A stretch of 64,000 nucleotides of DNA, taken from positions 120,396,440-120,460,439 of the forward strand of contig OY757011.1 of the NCBI GenBank assembly GCA_963580285.1, read 5' to 3'. Below are positions 1 through 11,654 of the stretch, piece by piece; positions within the stretch are counted from its first letter, which is position 1, and each line of letters begins with the position of its first letter. The position numbers and the translations under genes are program-made. The notes below the pieces were generated by a model. That model saw only the letters and a list, made by a program, of their open reading frames with translations. It was not told the DNA's origin and ran no database searches. Source of the DNA: Lucinisca nassula (taxonomy: Eukaryota; Mollusca; Bivalvia; Lucinida; Lucinidae).

Positions 1-1379
1 ATTTTCCAAGCCTACACTCAGAGACAATTACTGGAAAGTGTACTGAAATGGTTAGACGAATCAGTTAAAAGTTCAAAATCATTTTCCAAGCCTACACACA
101 GTGACAAGTACTGGAAAGTGTATTGAAATGGTTGGACGAACCAGTCAAAGTACATTATTATTTTCCACGCCTACATGCAGAGACAAGTACTGTAAAGTGT
201 ATTGGAATGGGTAGACGAATCAGTCAAAGTTCAGGATCCTTTTCCAAGCCTAAATGCACAGACAAGTACTGGAAAGTGTATTGGCAAGGGTAGACGGATC
301 AGTCAAATTTCAGGATCATTTTCCAAGCTTACACGAGGAGACAAATACTGGAAAGTGAAATGAAATGGTTAGACTAATAAGTCAAAGTTCAGGATCATTT
401 TCCAAGCCTACCCTCTGAGACAAGTACTGGAATGTGTATTGAAATGGTTAGACGGATCAGTCAAAGTTCGTGATCATTTTCCGAACCTACACGCAGAGAC
501 AAGTACTGGAAAGTGTATTGAACTGGTAAGACGAATCTGCCAAAGTTCAGAATCATTTTCCAAGCCTACACAAGGAGACAAGTACTGGAAAGTGTATTGA
601 AATGGTAAGACGAATCAGTCAAAGTTCAGAATCATTTTCCAAGCCTACACAAGGAGACAAGTACTGGAAAGTGTATTGAAATGGTAAGACGAATCGGTCA
701 AAGTTCAGAATCATTTTCCAAGCCTACACAAGGAGACAAGTACTGGAAAGTGTATTGAAATGGTTAAACGGAACAGTCAAGGTTCAGGGTAATTTTCCAA
801 GCCTACACTCAGGGACAAGTACTAAAAAGTGTATTGAAATGGTAAGACGATCAGTCAAAGTTCAGAATCATTTTCCAAGCCTACACGAGGAGACAAGTAC
901 TGGAAAGTGTATTGAAATGGTTAGACGGATCAGTCAAGGTTCAGGGTCATTTTCCAAGCCTACACTTAGAGCCAAGTACTGGAAAGTGTACTGAAATGGT
1001 TAGACGAATCAGTTAAAGTTCTTAATCATTTTCCAAGCCAACACACCGACACAAGTACTGGAAAGTGTATTGAAATGTTTACACGAATCAGTCAAAGTTC
1101 ATTGTTATTTTCCACGCCTACACGCAGAGACAAGTACTGGAAAGTGTATTGGAATGGGTAGACGAATCAGTCAATGTTCAGGATCCTTTCCAAGTCTTAA
1201 CGCACAGACAAGTACTGGAAAGTGTGTTTAACTGGTTAGACGAAACAGTCAAAGTGCAGGATCATTTTCCAAGTAGAAGTGGAGGCAATGATCAGGAATC
1301 CAAGCCTACATGCAGTAAACAAATGCTGGAAAGTGTATTGAAATGGTTAGACGATCAGTCAAAGTTCAGGATCATTTTC

Positions 1380-1880
1380 AAAGTAGAAGTAAAACAAAGA
1401 TCAGGAATCGATACAATTAACTTACTCCACCCATCAAAGACACCAAAGGGAAAGAAACACAAACACCAAGCGACCAGACCACAATGTAAACTTAAACAAA
1501 GGAAGACCATAAGGACAGTTACTTTCCCACAAAATGGCCTTATGGCCATCCAAAATAAAAAGACACAAGCGACATACACAGCAAGCAACAAACAACACCA
1601 TAAATAAACCGCCACAGAAGAACCGCCTTGGAACGGTCAGTGGAATGATTTCCACTTGGGGGCTTAAATCAATTTAACGTTGCCACAATTCTCGCCCTTA
1701 CTTCCGTCGCGATTTAGACAAATAATTTGTTCAGTCCGCATGAAGGCCTCCTAACTCATCAGTGCAACATCTCCGTGAACACAAAAAAATCAAAGAACCA
1801 CAGAGGTGAGACAACGGTGAGGACTCGACAGCAAGAAACCACTGAAATGCTGGAGCAAAAGAAAACCAACAGTAAGACTC
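1380..1880 (-). repeat. Naiad 3' UTR fragment inside the minisatellite (copy 1)
   Basis: Closely matches the sequence following the stop codon of the Naiad element at 5101-5670. In minus-strand sense it ends in CTGATCTTTGTTTTACTTCT and is fused directly to minisatellite units. It lacks the first part of the UTR. It is non-coding and was multiplied together with the satellite. Confidence 0.85.
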
Positions 1881-2936
1881 CGAAGCCTACACGAGACAAA
1901 TACTGGAAAGAGTACTGAAATTGTTAAACGGAACAGTCAAGGTTCATTATCATTTTCCAAGCCTACACTCAGAGACAAGTACTGGAAAGTGTACTGAAAT
2001 GGTTAGACGAATCAGTTAAAAGTTCAAAATCATTTTCCAAGCCTACACACAGTGACAAGTACTGGAAAGTGTATTGAAATGGTTGGACGAACCAGTCAAA
2101 GTTCATTATTATTTTCCACGCCTACATGCAGAGACAAGTACTGTAAAGTGTATTGGAATGGGTAGACGAATCAGTCAAAGTTCAGGATCCTTTTCCAAGC
2201 CTAAATGCACAGACAAGTACTGGAAAGTGTATTGGCAAGGGTAGACGGATCAGTCAAATTTCAGGATCATTTTCCAAGCTTACACGAGGAGACAAATACT
2301 GGAAAGTGTACTGAAATGGTTAGACTAATAAGTCAAAGTTCAGGATCATTTTCCAAGTCTACCCTCTGAGACAAGTACTGGAATGTGTATTGAAATGGTT
2401 AGACGGATCAGTCAAAGTTCGTGATCATTTTCCGAACCTACACGCAGAGACAAGTACTGGAAAGTGAATTGAACTGGTAAGACGAATCTGACAAAGTTCA
2501 TAATCATTTTCCAAGCCTACACAAGGAGACAAGTACTGGAAAGTGTATTGAAATGGTAAGACGAATCAGTTAAAGTTCTTAATCATTTTCCAAGCCAACA
2601 CACCGACACAAGTACTGGAAAGTGTATTGAAATGGTTAGACGAATCAGTCAAAGTTCATTGGTATTTTCCACGCCTACACGCAGAGGCATTTACTGGAAA
2701 GTGTATTGGAATGGGTAGACGAATCAGTCAATGTTCAGGATCCTTTCCAAGTCTTAACGCACAGACAAGTACTGGAAAGTGTGTTTAACTGGTTAGACGA
2801 AACAGTCAAAGTGCAGGATCATTTTCCAAGTAGAAGTGGAGGCAATGATCAGGAATCCAAGCCTACATGCAGTAAACAAATGCTGGAAAGTGTATTGAAA
2901 TGGTTAGACGATCAGTCAAAGTTCAGGATCATTTTC

Positions 2937-3438
2937 AAAGTAGAAGTAAAACAAAGATCAGGAATCGATACAATTAACTTACTCCACCCATCAAAGACAC
3001 CAAAGGGAAAGAAACACAAACACCAAGCGACCAGACCACAATGGAAACCTAAACAAAGGAAGGCCATATGGACAGTTACTTTCCCACAAAATGGCCATAT
3101 GGCCATCCAAAATAAAAAGACACAAGCGACACACACAGCAAGCAACAAACAACACCATAAATAAACCGCCACAGAAGAACCGCCTTGGAACGGTCAGTGG
3201 AATGATTTCCACTGGGGGGCTTAAATCGATTTTACGTGGCCACAATTCTCGCCCTTACTTCCGTCGCGATTTAGACAAATAATTTGTTCAGTCCGCATGA
3301 AGGCCTCCTAACTCATCAGTGCAACATCTCCGTGAACACAAAAAATCAAAGAACCACAGAGGTGAGACAACGGTGAGGACTCGACATCAAGAAACCACTG
3401 AAATGCTGGAGCAAAAGAAAACCAACAGTAAGACTCCG
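2937..3438 (-). repeat. Naiad 3' UTR fragment inside the minisatellite (copy 2)
   Basis: Near-identical to the fragment at 1380-1880, displaced by 1,557 bp with the same junctions on both sides. This is a second unit of the higher-order repeat rather than an independent insertion. Confidence 0.85.
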
Positions 3439-4023
3439 AAGCCTACACGAGACAAATACTGGAAAGAGTACTGAAATTGTTAAACGGAACAGTCAAGGTT
3501 CATTATCATTTTCCAAGCCTACACTCAGAGACAAGTACTGGAAAGTGTACTGAAATGGTTAGACGAATCAGTTAAAAGTTCAAAATCATTTTCCAAGCCT
3601 ACACACAGTGACAAGTACTGGAAAGTGTATTGAAATGGTTGGACGAATCAGTCAAAGTTCATTATTATTTTCCACGCCTACATGCAGAGACAAGTACTGT
3701 AAAGTGTATTGGAATGGGTAGACGAATCAGTCAAAGTTCAGGATCCTTTTCCAAGCCTAAATGCACAGACAAGTACTGGAAAGTGTATTGGCAAGGGTAG
3801 ACGGATCAGTCAAATTTCAGGATCATTTTCCAAGCTTACACGAGGAGACAAATACTGGAAAGTGTACTGAAATGGTTAGACTAATAAGTCAAAGTTCAGG
3901 ATCATTTTCCAAGCCTACCCTCTGAGAAAAGTACTGGAATGTGTATTGAAATGGTTAGACGGATCAGTCAAAGTTCGTGAGCATTTTCCAAGCCTACACT
4001 CAGAGACATGTACTGGAAAGTGT

Positions 4024-4190
4024 ATAAGTTTATACTAATTTATTTTAGTTCGATTGTGATGAAATATGCTAGCTTATTGAATCGCTCTCGAACACGCATT
4101 CCGGGTGTTTTCACGCGCGCGAGAAAGAGGCAGTGGCTTTACAAAAGTCGAATGCGTTAACCACTGCGCTATCGAGGCTTACTTTGAAAG
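4024..4190 (-). mobile_element. tRNA-headed SINE copy in the minisatellite
   Basis: Interrupts the 79-bp array. On the minus strand it opens with a tRNA-like head (CCTCGATAGCGCAGTGGTTA, an A-box-like word) followed by a GTTCGAGAGC B-box-like word. It ends in an AT-rich tail. The tail half recurs at about 13785-13854, which supports a dispersed family. Exact ends are uncertain. Confidence 0.6.
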
Positions 4191-5100
4191 TGTATTGAAA
4201 CTGTTAGACGAATCAGTCAAAGTTCAGGATCATTTTTCCAAGCCTACACTCAGAGACAAGTACTGGAAAGTGTATTGAAATGGTTAGACGATCAGTCAAA
4301 GTCCAGGATCATTTTAACAAGCCTACACGCAGAGACAAGTACTGGAAAGTGTACTGAAATAGTTAGACGAATCAGTTAAAGTTCAAAATCATTTTCCAAG
4401 CCTGCACACAGAGACAAATACTGGAAATTGTATTGGAATGGTTAGACGAATCAGTCAAAGTTCATTATTATTTTCCACGCCTTCATGCAGAGACAAGTAC
4501 TGAAAAGTGTATTGAAATATTTGACGAATCAGTCAAAGTTCATTATTATATTCCACGCCTACACGCAGAGACAGGTACTGGAAAGTGTATTGAAATGGTT
4601 AGACGAATCAGTCAAAGTACATTATTATTTTCCACGCCTACATGCAGAGACAGGTACTGGAAAGTGTATTGAAATGGTGAGACGAATCAGTCAAAGTACA
4701 TTATCATTTTCCAAGCTACACGCAGTAAACAAGTACTGAAACGTGTATTGAAATGGTTAGACGAATCAATCAAAGTTCAGGATCATTTTCCAAGCCTACA
4801 CTCAGAGACAAGTATTGGAAAGTGTATTGAAATGGCTAGACGAATCAATCAAAGTTCAGGATCATTTTCCAAGCCTGCACTTAGAGACAAGTACTGGAAA
4901 GTGTATTGAAATGGTTAGATGAATCAGTCAAAGTCCAGGATCATTTTCCAAGTAGACGTGGAGGCAATGATCGGGAATCCAAGCCTACACTCAGAGACAA
5001 GTACTGGAAAGTGTATTGAAATGGTTAGACGAATCATTCAAAGTTCAGGATCATTTTCCAAGTAGAAGTGGAGTCAATGACCATGTCACCTTCAAATATA

Positions 5101-5670
5101 AAGTAGAAGTAAAACAAAGATCAGGAATCGATACAATTAACTTACTCCACCCATCAAAGACACCAAAGGGAAAGAAACACAAACATTAAGCGACCAGACC
5201 ATAATGGAAACCTAAACAAAGGAAGGCCATAAGGACAGTTACTTTCCCACAAAATGGCCATATGGCCATCCAAAATAAAAAGACACAAGTGATACACACA
5301 GTAAGTAACAAACAACAACATAAATAAATCGCCACAGAAGAACCGCCTTGGAACGGTCAGTGGAAAGATTTCCACTGGGGGGCTTAAATCGATTTTACAT
5401 GGCCACAATCCTCGCCCTTACTTCCGTCGCAATTTAGACAAATAATTTAGTCAGTCAGCATGAAGGCCTCCTAACTCATCAGTGCAACATCTCCATGAAC
5501 ACAAATAATCAAAGGTGAGGCAACGGTGAGGACTCTACAGCAAGAAACCCCTGAAATACTGGAGCAAAAGAAAACCAACAGTTAGACTCCGATGAGCCCG
5601 ACCAGAGACAGAGCATCAGGCACCAACCAACATTACCTTGAATTAGATCTCTCTAATTCTCAATAAGCCT
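5101..5670 (-). other. 3' UTR of the Naiad element
   Basis: Sequence after the RT stop codon. It is repeated, in whole or part, at 1380-1880, 2937-3438, 8811-9382, 10484-10715, 30645-31135 and weakly near 39690-39820. It ends in TTTTACTTCTACTTT. A word CTGATGAGTTAGGAGGCC is conserved but lacks the GAAA box, so it is not a hammerhead. A selenocysteine insertion (SECIS) hairpin would be expected here if TGA is recoded; none is obvious by eye. Confidence 0.75.
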
Positions 5671-6804
5671 TTACGTTGGAACCGTCAGAGAATCTGAGGC
5701 CTGACCCACTGGCGTGCAATTAAAGAGGGAAGCAAAGTTGTCAACCGTGATTTGGTTAACTACCATGCATGCAGTCTGTCGTATAATATCCATGTTGTAT
5801 CCAATCTTTTTATATCGAAGAATAATTTTACGAAATTGGGCGCTAAAGTCATTGCGGTTATATATTTTTTTCTGAATTTATATACTAAGTCACCATAAAA
5901 TTCGGGTTCCGATAGACCTTGTTGCAGAAGAGATTTAAGTCGAATATTGAATTTTGAAATTAAATCAGAATGGCGTCAATAAAATTTTGGAAAGGCTTCG
6001 CGTAGTTTATGGTACCGATAACCCTGATCAAGAAGTTTAGCCGTTAATAATTTATTACGAGTGTTGAAGTCAGTTACATGACTACAAACTCTAGCAAATC
6101 GAATTAATTGCGAAATATAAACGCCATAGGATGGCGCACGAGGAACATCACCATCCAAAAAAGGAATATTTACAATCTCAAAATCAAAGTTATCGCGTTT
6201 ATCATAAATTTTGCACAAAACAAACCCATCTAGAATAGATAGATGTAAATCCAAAAACGGGGCCTCGGTATCAGAAGAATTTGCTTAATTTAACTGAAGT
6301 TCTGTGTGTGTGTGGGGGGGGGGGGGTAAATCTGACTGATCAAACCATCGAAATAGGTATTAACAATATTTAATAAATCATTTAAATATCTAGAAGTGGA
6401 GCTAAAAGCTTCAATAATTTCAGATTGGTTATCAATGGAAAGAGACAACATGAAGTATCTTGCATAACAATACAAGAATAGATCAGCCACAAGAGGTGCG
6501 CAATTCGTACCCATCGGAATGCCCACAATTTGTCTAAATAACTTAGTACCGAATCTAATATACATATTGTCAAGTAGAAAGGTGAGGGCATCACATCACA
6601 TTATATTTTACTTTTGGTCCTTTGAGATCAGCGTGAATATTCTGAGAAATCAGAAATAAATTATTAGTTAAGACTCAAATTCTAGACAGGTTTTTAATTA
6701 TTTGGACCTCATTTTTTTATTTATATCAGTCTTTAAATCGACTGCCTATTCGAAATTCGCTAAATTGCAGTATGCTTCCTCTGGCTTTCTGCTGGATCAT
6801 TACA

Positions 6805-6849
6805 GGGTCACTGATGAGGCTTTATTAGCGAAACTACGTAGTATGACCC
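6805..6849 (+). ncRNA. Hammerhead ribozyme motif (copy 1, damaged stem II)
   Basis: Stem I GGGTCA (6805-6810) pairs with TGACCC (6844-6849). Core CTGATGA is followed by GGCTTTATTAGC and GAAA, then CTACGTAG as stem III, with cleavage predicted after GTA. One C is missing before GAAA compared with the other copies, which removes the conserved G-C pair that closes stem II, so activity is doubtful. Confidence 0.75.
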
Positions 6850-7186
6850 ATCTTCTTTCTTATGAATATTTTCATTGCTCTTAAAGGAACTCTTTTTTTA
6901 ATTTTATTTGCCGTCACTGCAGCTGGTGTTGTGCCGTGTGGCGGCCGTAAAACGTCTCCCCGTACATCAACCATAGTGCAGTTTATATTTCACTTTTGGT
7001 CCTTTGAGATCAGCGTGAATATTCTGAGAAATCAGAAATAAATTATTAGTTAAGACTCAAATTCTAGACAGGTTTTTAATTATTTGGACCTCATTTTTTT
7101 ATTTATATCAGTCTTTAAATCGACTGCCTATTCGAAATTCGCTAAATTGCAGTATGCTTCATCTGGCTTTTTGCTGGATCATTACA

Positions 7187-7232
7187 GGGTCACTGATGAG
7201 GCTTTATTAGCCGAAACTACGTAGTATGACTC
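7187..7232 (+). ncRNA. Hammerhead ribozyme motif (copy 2)
   Basis: Type I arrangement: stem I GGGTCA/TGACTC (one G-U pair), core CTGATGA, stem II GGCT-TTATT-AGCC, GAAA, a very short stem III in CTACGTAG and a GTA cleavage site. All conserved core nucleotides are present. The self-complementary stem III is of the minimal type known from PLE and retrozyme hammerheads, which may work as dimers. Confidence 0.85.
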
Positions 7233-8810
7233 ATCTTCTTTCTTATGAATATTTTCATTGCTCTTAAAGGAACTCTTTTTTTTTAATTTTATTTTCTGAC
7301 ATGACCAAAGTGTATAATTTTTATGCTCTTTAGAAGTGAAAAATGCATTTCTGACATTACATGCAAGATAGAGAGAATCTTCTCTGTGAAAAGCCTATTC
7401 AATTAAATCATTAAGCTTTTCTTTTATAAGATTATGAGGAAGTGTAGTGTAAAGAGTGGAAAAATCGTAAGTAGACAGACTTGAAGCACGAAAATGTCTG
7501 GATTTCAATTTATTTAAAACCTCATTCGAATTTTTTATAGACCAAAACATATTTCTTCCTGAGCTTTCAAAGACTTTATCACAATAGTTAATCACACGCG
7601 TTTTAATAGTAGTAAGGCAGGAAGTTAATAATTTAGAAAGTTCAGTGGTAGTGCAAGAGCTAGAATTTGCAATAAACCGTGCTTTGTAAGGTCTTTTATG
7701 AAGTTTTGGTAACCAGTATAGCGTAGGAAGCTTGTCTTGGCCTTCGGTAACACACACAGCAAACTTGGTGGCTGAATGACAAATATTTTTATCTACTATA
7801 ACTCTCTCTTTAGCTAAAGGCTGAAGTTCATAGGCCTTAGTACCACCAAGCTCCTGCTTAAGCGTGTTAACATAGTGGAGCCGTCACACAACAACGACGT
7901 TGTTAGCGGCCTTGTCTGCAGGGGCCGAAGCAAACTTCTTACGAAATTCTGGAATACCTAGTTTAAGATGACGTAAAGACGTCTTGGGCTTAGGAGGTAA
8001 AAAGTTAGTATTTTAAGAATAGAAAGAAATGCGTTTATTCACTAGTTTTAAAATGCTAAGTTTCCAGTCCTTAAGGGCTTTATGCTCAACATACTCTCGC
8101 TTACACCATCGATTACCGAATTCATTCAAGGAAGCAGCGATTTCATCTCTACATTTACTGAAATCAATTTTAGAAGGAAACCGATATTTCGGTCCTATAG
8201 AAATTATATTCCTTATCCTAGAATCAGGAATAAATTTCAAATTGAGTTTTTACAATCACATGAACCAGGAGTATTAGTATCAATATCAAGATCCGAAACA
8301 AGTTTATTGAAATTAAAAATAATAGATCTAACCGGTTTGTTATATTTATAGCAAATTATAGGTGTTTCAGTATTTTGAAAATAAGTAGGAATGGAAGAAA
8401 GCACCGAGCTCTCACGGAAGATACTGGGCAAATCTATAAAATCCATACCCTTATTAATGAAGAATATTTTGAAGAAATGGCGTTTATGATTAATTTCAGA
8501 ATCAATGTAAGGACGGAGAGTATGCTGAGTATAGCCTCTAGTTAAGAGAGCCGCATCATATAACTGATTAGAACTATCGTAGAATTTATTCGCCTCGGTG
8601 TCCAGAAGACGTAAAACAGAAACGGGTAATGAACTTGAAAATGAAAGCATAGAGTGGCGTCCATGATTTAATAATATAACTGACAGTCACTTCAGTCTAG
8701 TATTGTTTCGTTTAAACGCACGTAATTTACGTTTAAAGTTACCATTTTTCCTGGTGCCGTGAGATCTAGTTCTGCGTTTTCGACATTCCAGGAGCGAGAA
8801 AATATCAAAG

Positions 8811-9382
8811 TAGAAGTAATACAAAGATCAGGAATTGATACAATTAACTTACTCCACCCATAAAAGACACCAAAGGGAAAGAAATACAAACATTAAGCGA
8901 CCAGACCATAATGGAAACCTAAACAAAGGAAGGCCATAAGGACAGTTACTTTCCCACAAAATGGCCATATGGCCATCCAAAATTAAAAGACACAAATGAT
9001 ACACACAGTAAGTAACAAACAACAACATAAATAAATCGCCACAGAAGAGCCGCCTTGGAACGGTCAGTGGAAGATTTCCACTGGGGGGCTTAAATCGATT
9101 TTACATGGCCACAATCCTCGCCCTTACTTCCGTCGCGATTTAGACAAATAATTTGTTCAGTCCGCATGAAGGCCTCCTAACTCATCAGTGCAACATCTCC
9201 GTGAACACAAAAATCAAAGAACCACAGAGGTGAGACAACGGTGAGGACTCGACAGCAAGAAACCACTGAAATGCTGGAGCAAAAGAAAACCAACAGTTAG
9301 ACTCCGATGAGCCCGACCAGAGACAGAGCATCAGGCACCAACCAGCATTATCTCTCTAATTTTCAATAAGCCTTTACGTTGG
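8811..9382 (-). mobile_element. 3'-end-only Naiad copy inserted in the Naiad coding region
   Basis: Starts with the last codons of the Naiad frame and runs through the full 3' UTR to TTTGTATTACTTCT, in the same orientation as the host copy. It separates the EN end (word RMPDFD) from its continuation (word FSLLECRKRR). The host word ACTTTGA occurs on both sides, consistent with a 7-bp target duplication. A severely 5'-truncated insertion. Confidence 0.75.
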
Positions 9383-9770
9383 AGCCGTCAAAGTCCGGCA
9401 TTCTGGAAATATTACCCTCATGATAAATGTTGTCATTAAATCCCAGTGGAAAAGGGGTCTGTAAAGATTTAATCCATTTCAGTTCAGCCTCATGTCTTTT
9501 GATGATTTTGAATCTAGATGTAGAATTTGCATCGTAATAAAGTTTTTCCACTGGTTGTATAACAATGTTATTTACAGAATGACCTGTACGTCGAAAGTGA
9601 TGGTACAAGAAAGTGTCAGTTTTCTTAGGCTTACTCATTCTACGATAATGCTCGTTCAATCTAGTTTTAAGCATGCGGTTAGTTTGACCGACGTACTGCA
9701 TATTGCAGTTTGCAGCACGTCATGTAATTAGATAAATTAAATCTGTAGACTGTCATGTCAAATCAGACAT
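9383..9770 (-). pseudogene. GIY-YIG endonuclease domain of the Naiad element
   Basis: Continuous minus-strand frame with the words QYVGQTNR, RLNEHYRR, HHFRRTGH and WIKSLQTPFP, characteristic of the PLE nuclease that nicks the target. Upstream, in the same frame, lie a cysteine cluster (KRCRCCSN) and two TGA codons in the contexts DLT-TGA-QST and LIT-TGA-RAA, where related proteins have cysteine. It ends prematurely by running into the inserted 3'-end copy at 9382. Confidence 0.85.
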
Positions 9771-10483
9771 GTTAACAACAGAGAAGCGTATACCGTTTAC
9801 AGACAAAGTAACGGTAGACGCAGTGCTTAAATTAGAACAACATCTGCACCTCTTGGCATTGGTTAGAAATACTAGGATACATTCCACTTCTTTTCCACGG
9901 ATAAGTATATTTTCGAAGGATGGGCGATTTGAGAGGAGATAGTCTTATACGAAGACTACTCCCAAAAAACATTGGTATTGCCTGCTCCATTGAGATTAAC
10001 TGAAGTTACAGAAGACAAATTTAAGGGTCTAACCAATACCGAAGGCAACATAGTATTAAAGTTCTTAATAGAATGGGGAATCCGTACAGAAGAAGCAGAG
10101 TGTAACCTAAGGGGTGATATTGATATTTTAAATGTATTTGTGATACTCATGTGGGTTAATAAGGTTATGATACCGTCAAAACTAAAGCGATCTTCATACC
10201 GGTCATTAAATAAAACAGCACATAAAATTACTAAAGATAATTCCTTTGAATAGAAGGAAGGTACAACAAAAGCCCACAAAACATCTTAGTCTACTTAAAG
10301 TCCAGGGATGTCAAACAAGCAGTTGTTATACAACGAGGAACGAACATCGGTTTAATAATGACCTTCAACAGGTATCTAAAGGATGTCAATTGATGGAACA
10401 GTGAAAAGCAATTGCATAAGCAATCCCTGAGGATTGGAAAAATAAGACCATTAAGTCTATATGTAAAACCAAAGGGCCAAAAA

Positions 10484-10715
10484 CACAAAAAATAAACAAC
10501 CACAGAGTTGAAACAACGTTGAGGATTCGACAGCAAGACAACACTGAAATGCTGGAGAAAAAGAAAACCAACAATTAGAAAAGTAGAAGTAAAACAAAGA
10601 TCAGGACTCCGATCGGCCCGACCAGGGACAGAGCATCAGGCACCAACCAACATTACAGAGAATTAGATCTCTCTAATTCCCAGTAAGCCTTTTACGCTGG
10701 AACGGTCAAAGAATC
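10484..10715 (-). mobile_element. Remnant of another Naiad 3' end (pseudo-LTR position)
   Basis: Minus-strand sequence encodes the final Naiad residues (DSLTVPA and stop), then the first part of the UTR. Near 10590 the family's 3' terminal word CTGATCTTTGTTTTACTTCT is embedded inside the UTR, followed by the UTR again. It lies just upstream of the main Naiad copy, in the same orientation, as partial tandem PLE copies often do. Confidence 0.65.
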
Positions 10716-11640
10716 TGAGACTTATAATGGAAAAAGCTTGAAAAAATTTTCTTCTCTTAAACCACAAGGCCAAGAGCTTAGATATTAAGTATATAGCAAC
10801 TTGAAGTGTTCAACTACATAAATCCTGCCAACCATGTCCCTGGGGTCCAAATTGGCCACACCCTGAGGCTCATTATCTCCCATAGACTTATTATGGGAAA
10901 AACTTAAAAATTCTTCTTCTCTGTAACCATCAGGGCCAAGAGCTTAGATATTTAGTATGCAGCAATGTCAAGTGGTCACTCACATAAATCCTGCCAACCA
11001 TGCCCCTGGGGTCCAAATTGGCCATGCCCAGAGGCTCATTAGGTCCCACAGACTTATAATGGGAAAAACTTAAAAAGTCTTCTTCTCTGAAACCATAAGT
11101 CCCAGAGCTTTAGATATTTAGTTTACAGCAATGTCAAACGGTCACTCACATTAGTCCTGCAAAGCATGCCTCTGGGGTCAAAATTGGCCACGCCCCTGGG
11201 CTCATTAGCTTCCATGGACTCATAATGGGAAAAAATCTCTCAAACCATATTTAGTGAGTAGCAACGTTAAGTGGTCACCTACATAAATGTTGCCAACTAT
11301 GTACCTAGGTTCCAAATTGGCCGCCGGGGAATCATTAGCTCCCATAGACTTATAATGGAAAAAAAAATCTTCTCCTCAGAAACTATAATGCCTAGAGCTT
11401 AGATATTTAGTATGTTGCAATGTTAAGAGCTCACCTACATAAATCCTGCCAACCATGCCTCTGGGTCCAAACTGGTCACACCTCGGGGCTTATTAGCTCC
11501 AGTATAATGGAACAAACTTTAAAAATCTTCATCTCTGAAACCATAAGGCCTAGAGCTTTGATACTTAGAATGCAGCAATGTTATGTGGTCAGCTACATAA
11601 ATCCAGCCGACCATGCTCCTAGGATTTACAAATGGTCAAT
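10716..11640. repeat. 165-bp tandem repeat, about 5.5 copies
   Basis: The phrase CTTATAATGGGAAAAACTTA recurs near 10724, 10889, 11054, 11220, 11355 and 11510, with the phrase TCCTGCCAACCATGCCCCTG between. Copies are imperfect. No coding potential is seen. Confidence 0.85.
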
Positions 11641-11654
11641 TGGATGGTTTCTAT

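Larger units (their letters stand above)
1..5094. repeat. 79-bp minisatellite array with 1,557-bp higher-order repeat
   Basis: Head-to-tail copies of a 79-bp unit containing the words CAAGTACTGGAAAGTGTATT and TCATTTTCCAAGCCTACAC. The period was read directly from the word CAAAGTTCAG at 541, 620 and 699. Units diverge by a few substitutions and small indels. A block of about 1,557 bp is repeated (about 1951-3507 and 3508 onward; the same junctions also recur at 1149 and 2706). It includes an inserted stretch of Naiad 3' UTR. The first block carries about 390 bp of extra units. Because 79 is not divisible by three, frames open across the array are by-products and no coding is claimed. Confidence 0.95.
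6597..7296 (+). mobile_element. Retrozyme-like tandem dimer with two hammerhead ribozymes, inserted in Naiad RT
   Basis: Two direct copies of an approximately 382-bp unit (hammerhead cores start at 6811 and 7193) lie in plus orientation inside the minus-strand RT. They split the coding sequence between the word TLWSCQ and the DALTFLLDN block. Shared unit sequence includes TTTGGTCCTTTGAGATCAGC and ATTGCTCTTAAAGGAACTC. Tandem small units each carrying one hammerhead, without any coding capacity, match the known organisation of animal retrozymes, whose RNA circularises after self-cleavage and is thought to be mobilised by PLE-type RT. The first unit also has about 80 bp of extra GC-richer sequence. 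Confidence 0.75.
5101..10290 (-). pseudogene. Naiad-type Penelope-like retroelement (EN-CxC-RT), interrupted and mutated
   Basis: Read on the minus strand the order is: N-terminal region (10290-9780), GIY-YIG nuclease with the word QYVGQTNR (9770-9383), a linker with SCDCKNS (about 8255), reverse transcriptase blocks (8240-5976) and an RT C-terminal tail ending in SDSLTVPT with a stop at 5671-5673. About 570 bp of 3' UTR follow. An endonuclease N-terminal to the RT, with a CxC linker, is the published hallmark of the Naiad branch. In-frame TGA codons at 9753-9755, 9720-9722 and 7884-7886 sit where cysteine is expected; another TGA is at 8687-8689. The copy is dead. It has a frameshift near 9940, a TAA near 8012, small deletions near 8235, motif C reads YLNDLL with the second catalytic aspartate position disturbed, and it contains two insertions. 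Confidence 0.85.

Noticed and set aside
3290..3360. CTGATGAG word in the Naiad 3' UTR (CACTGATGAGTTAGGAGG on the minus strand) as a further hammerhead
   Set aside because: There is no GAAA box and no matching stem I; Naiads are also reported to lack canonical hammerheads.
755..4739. Open frames of 79-152 codons in the minisatellite
   Set aside because: They follow from the 79-bp period (three units give 79 codons) and from duplication of one block; composition is that of the satellite and no domain is visible.
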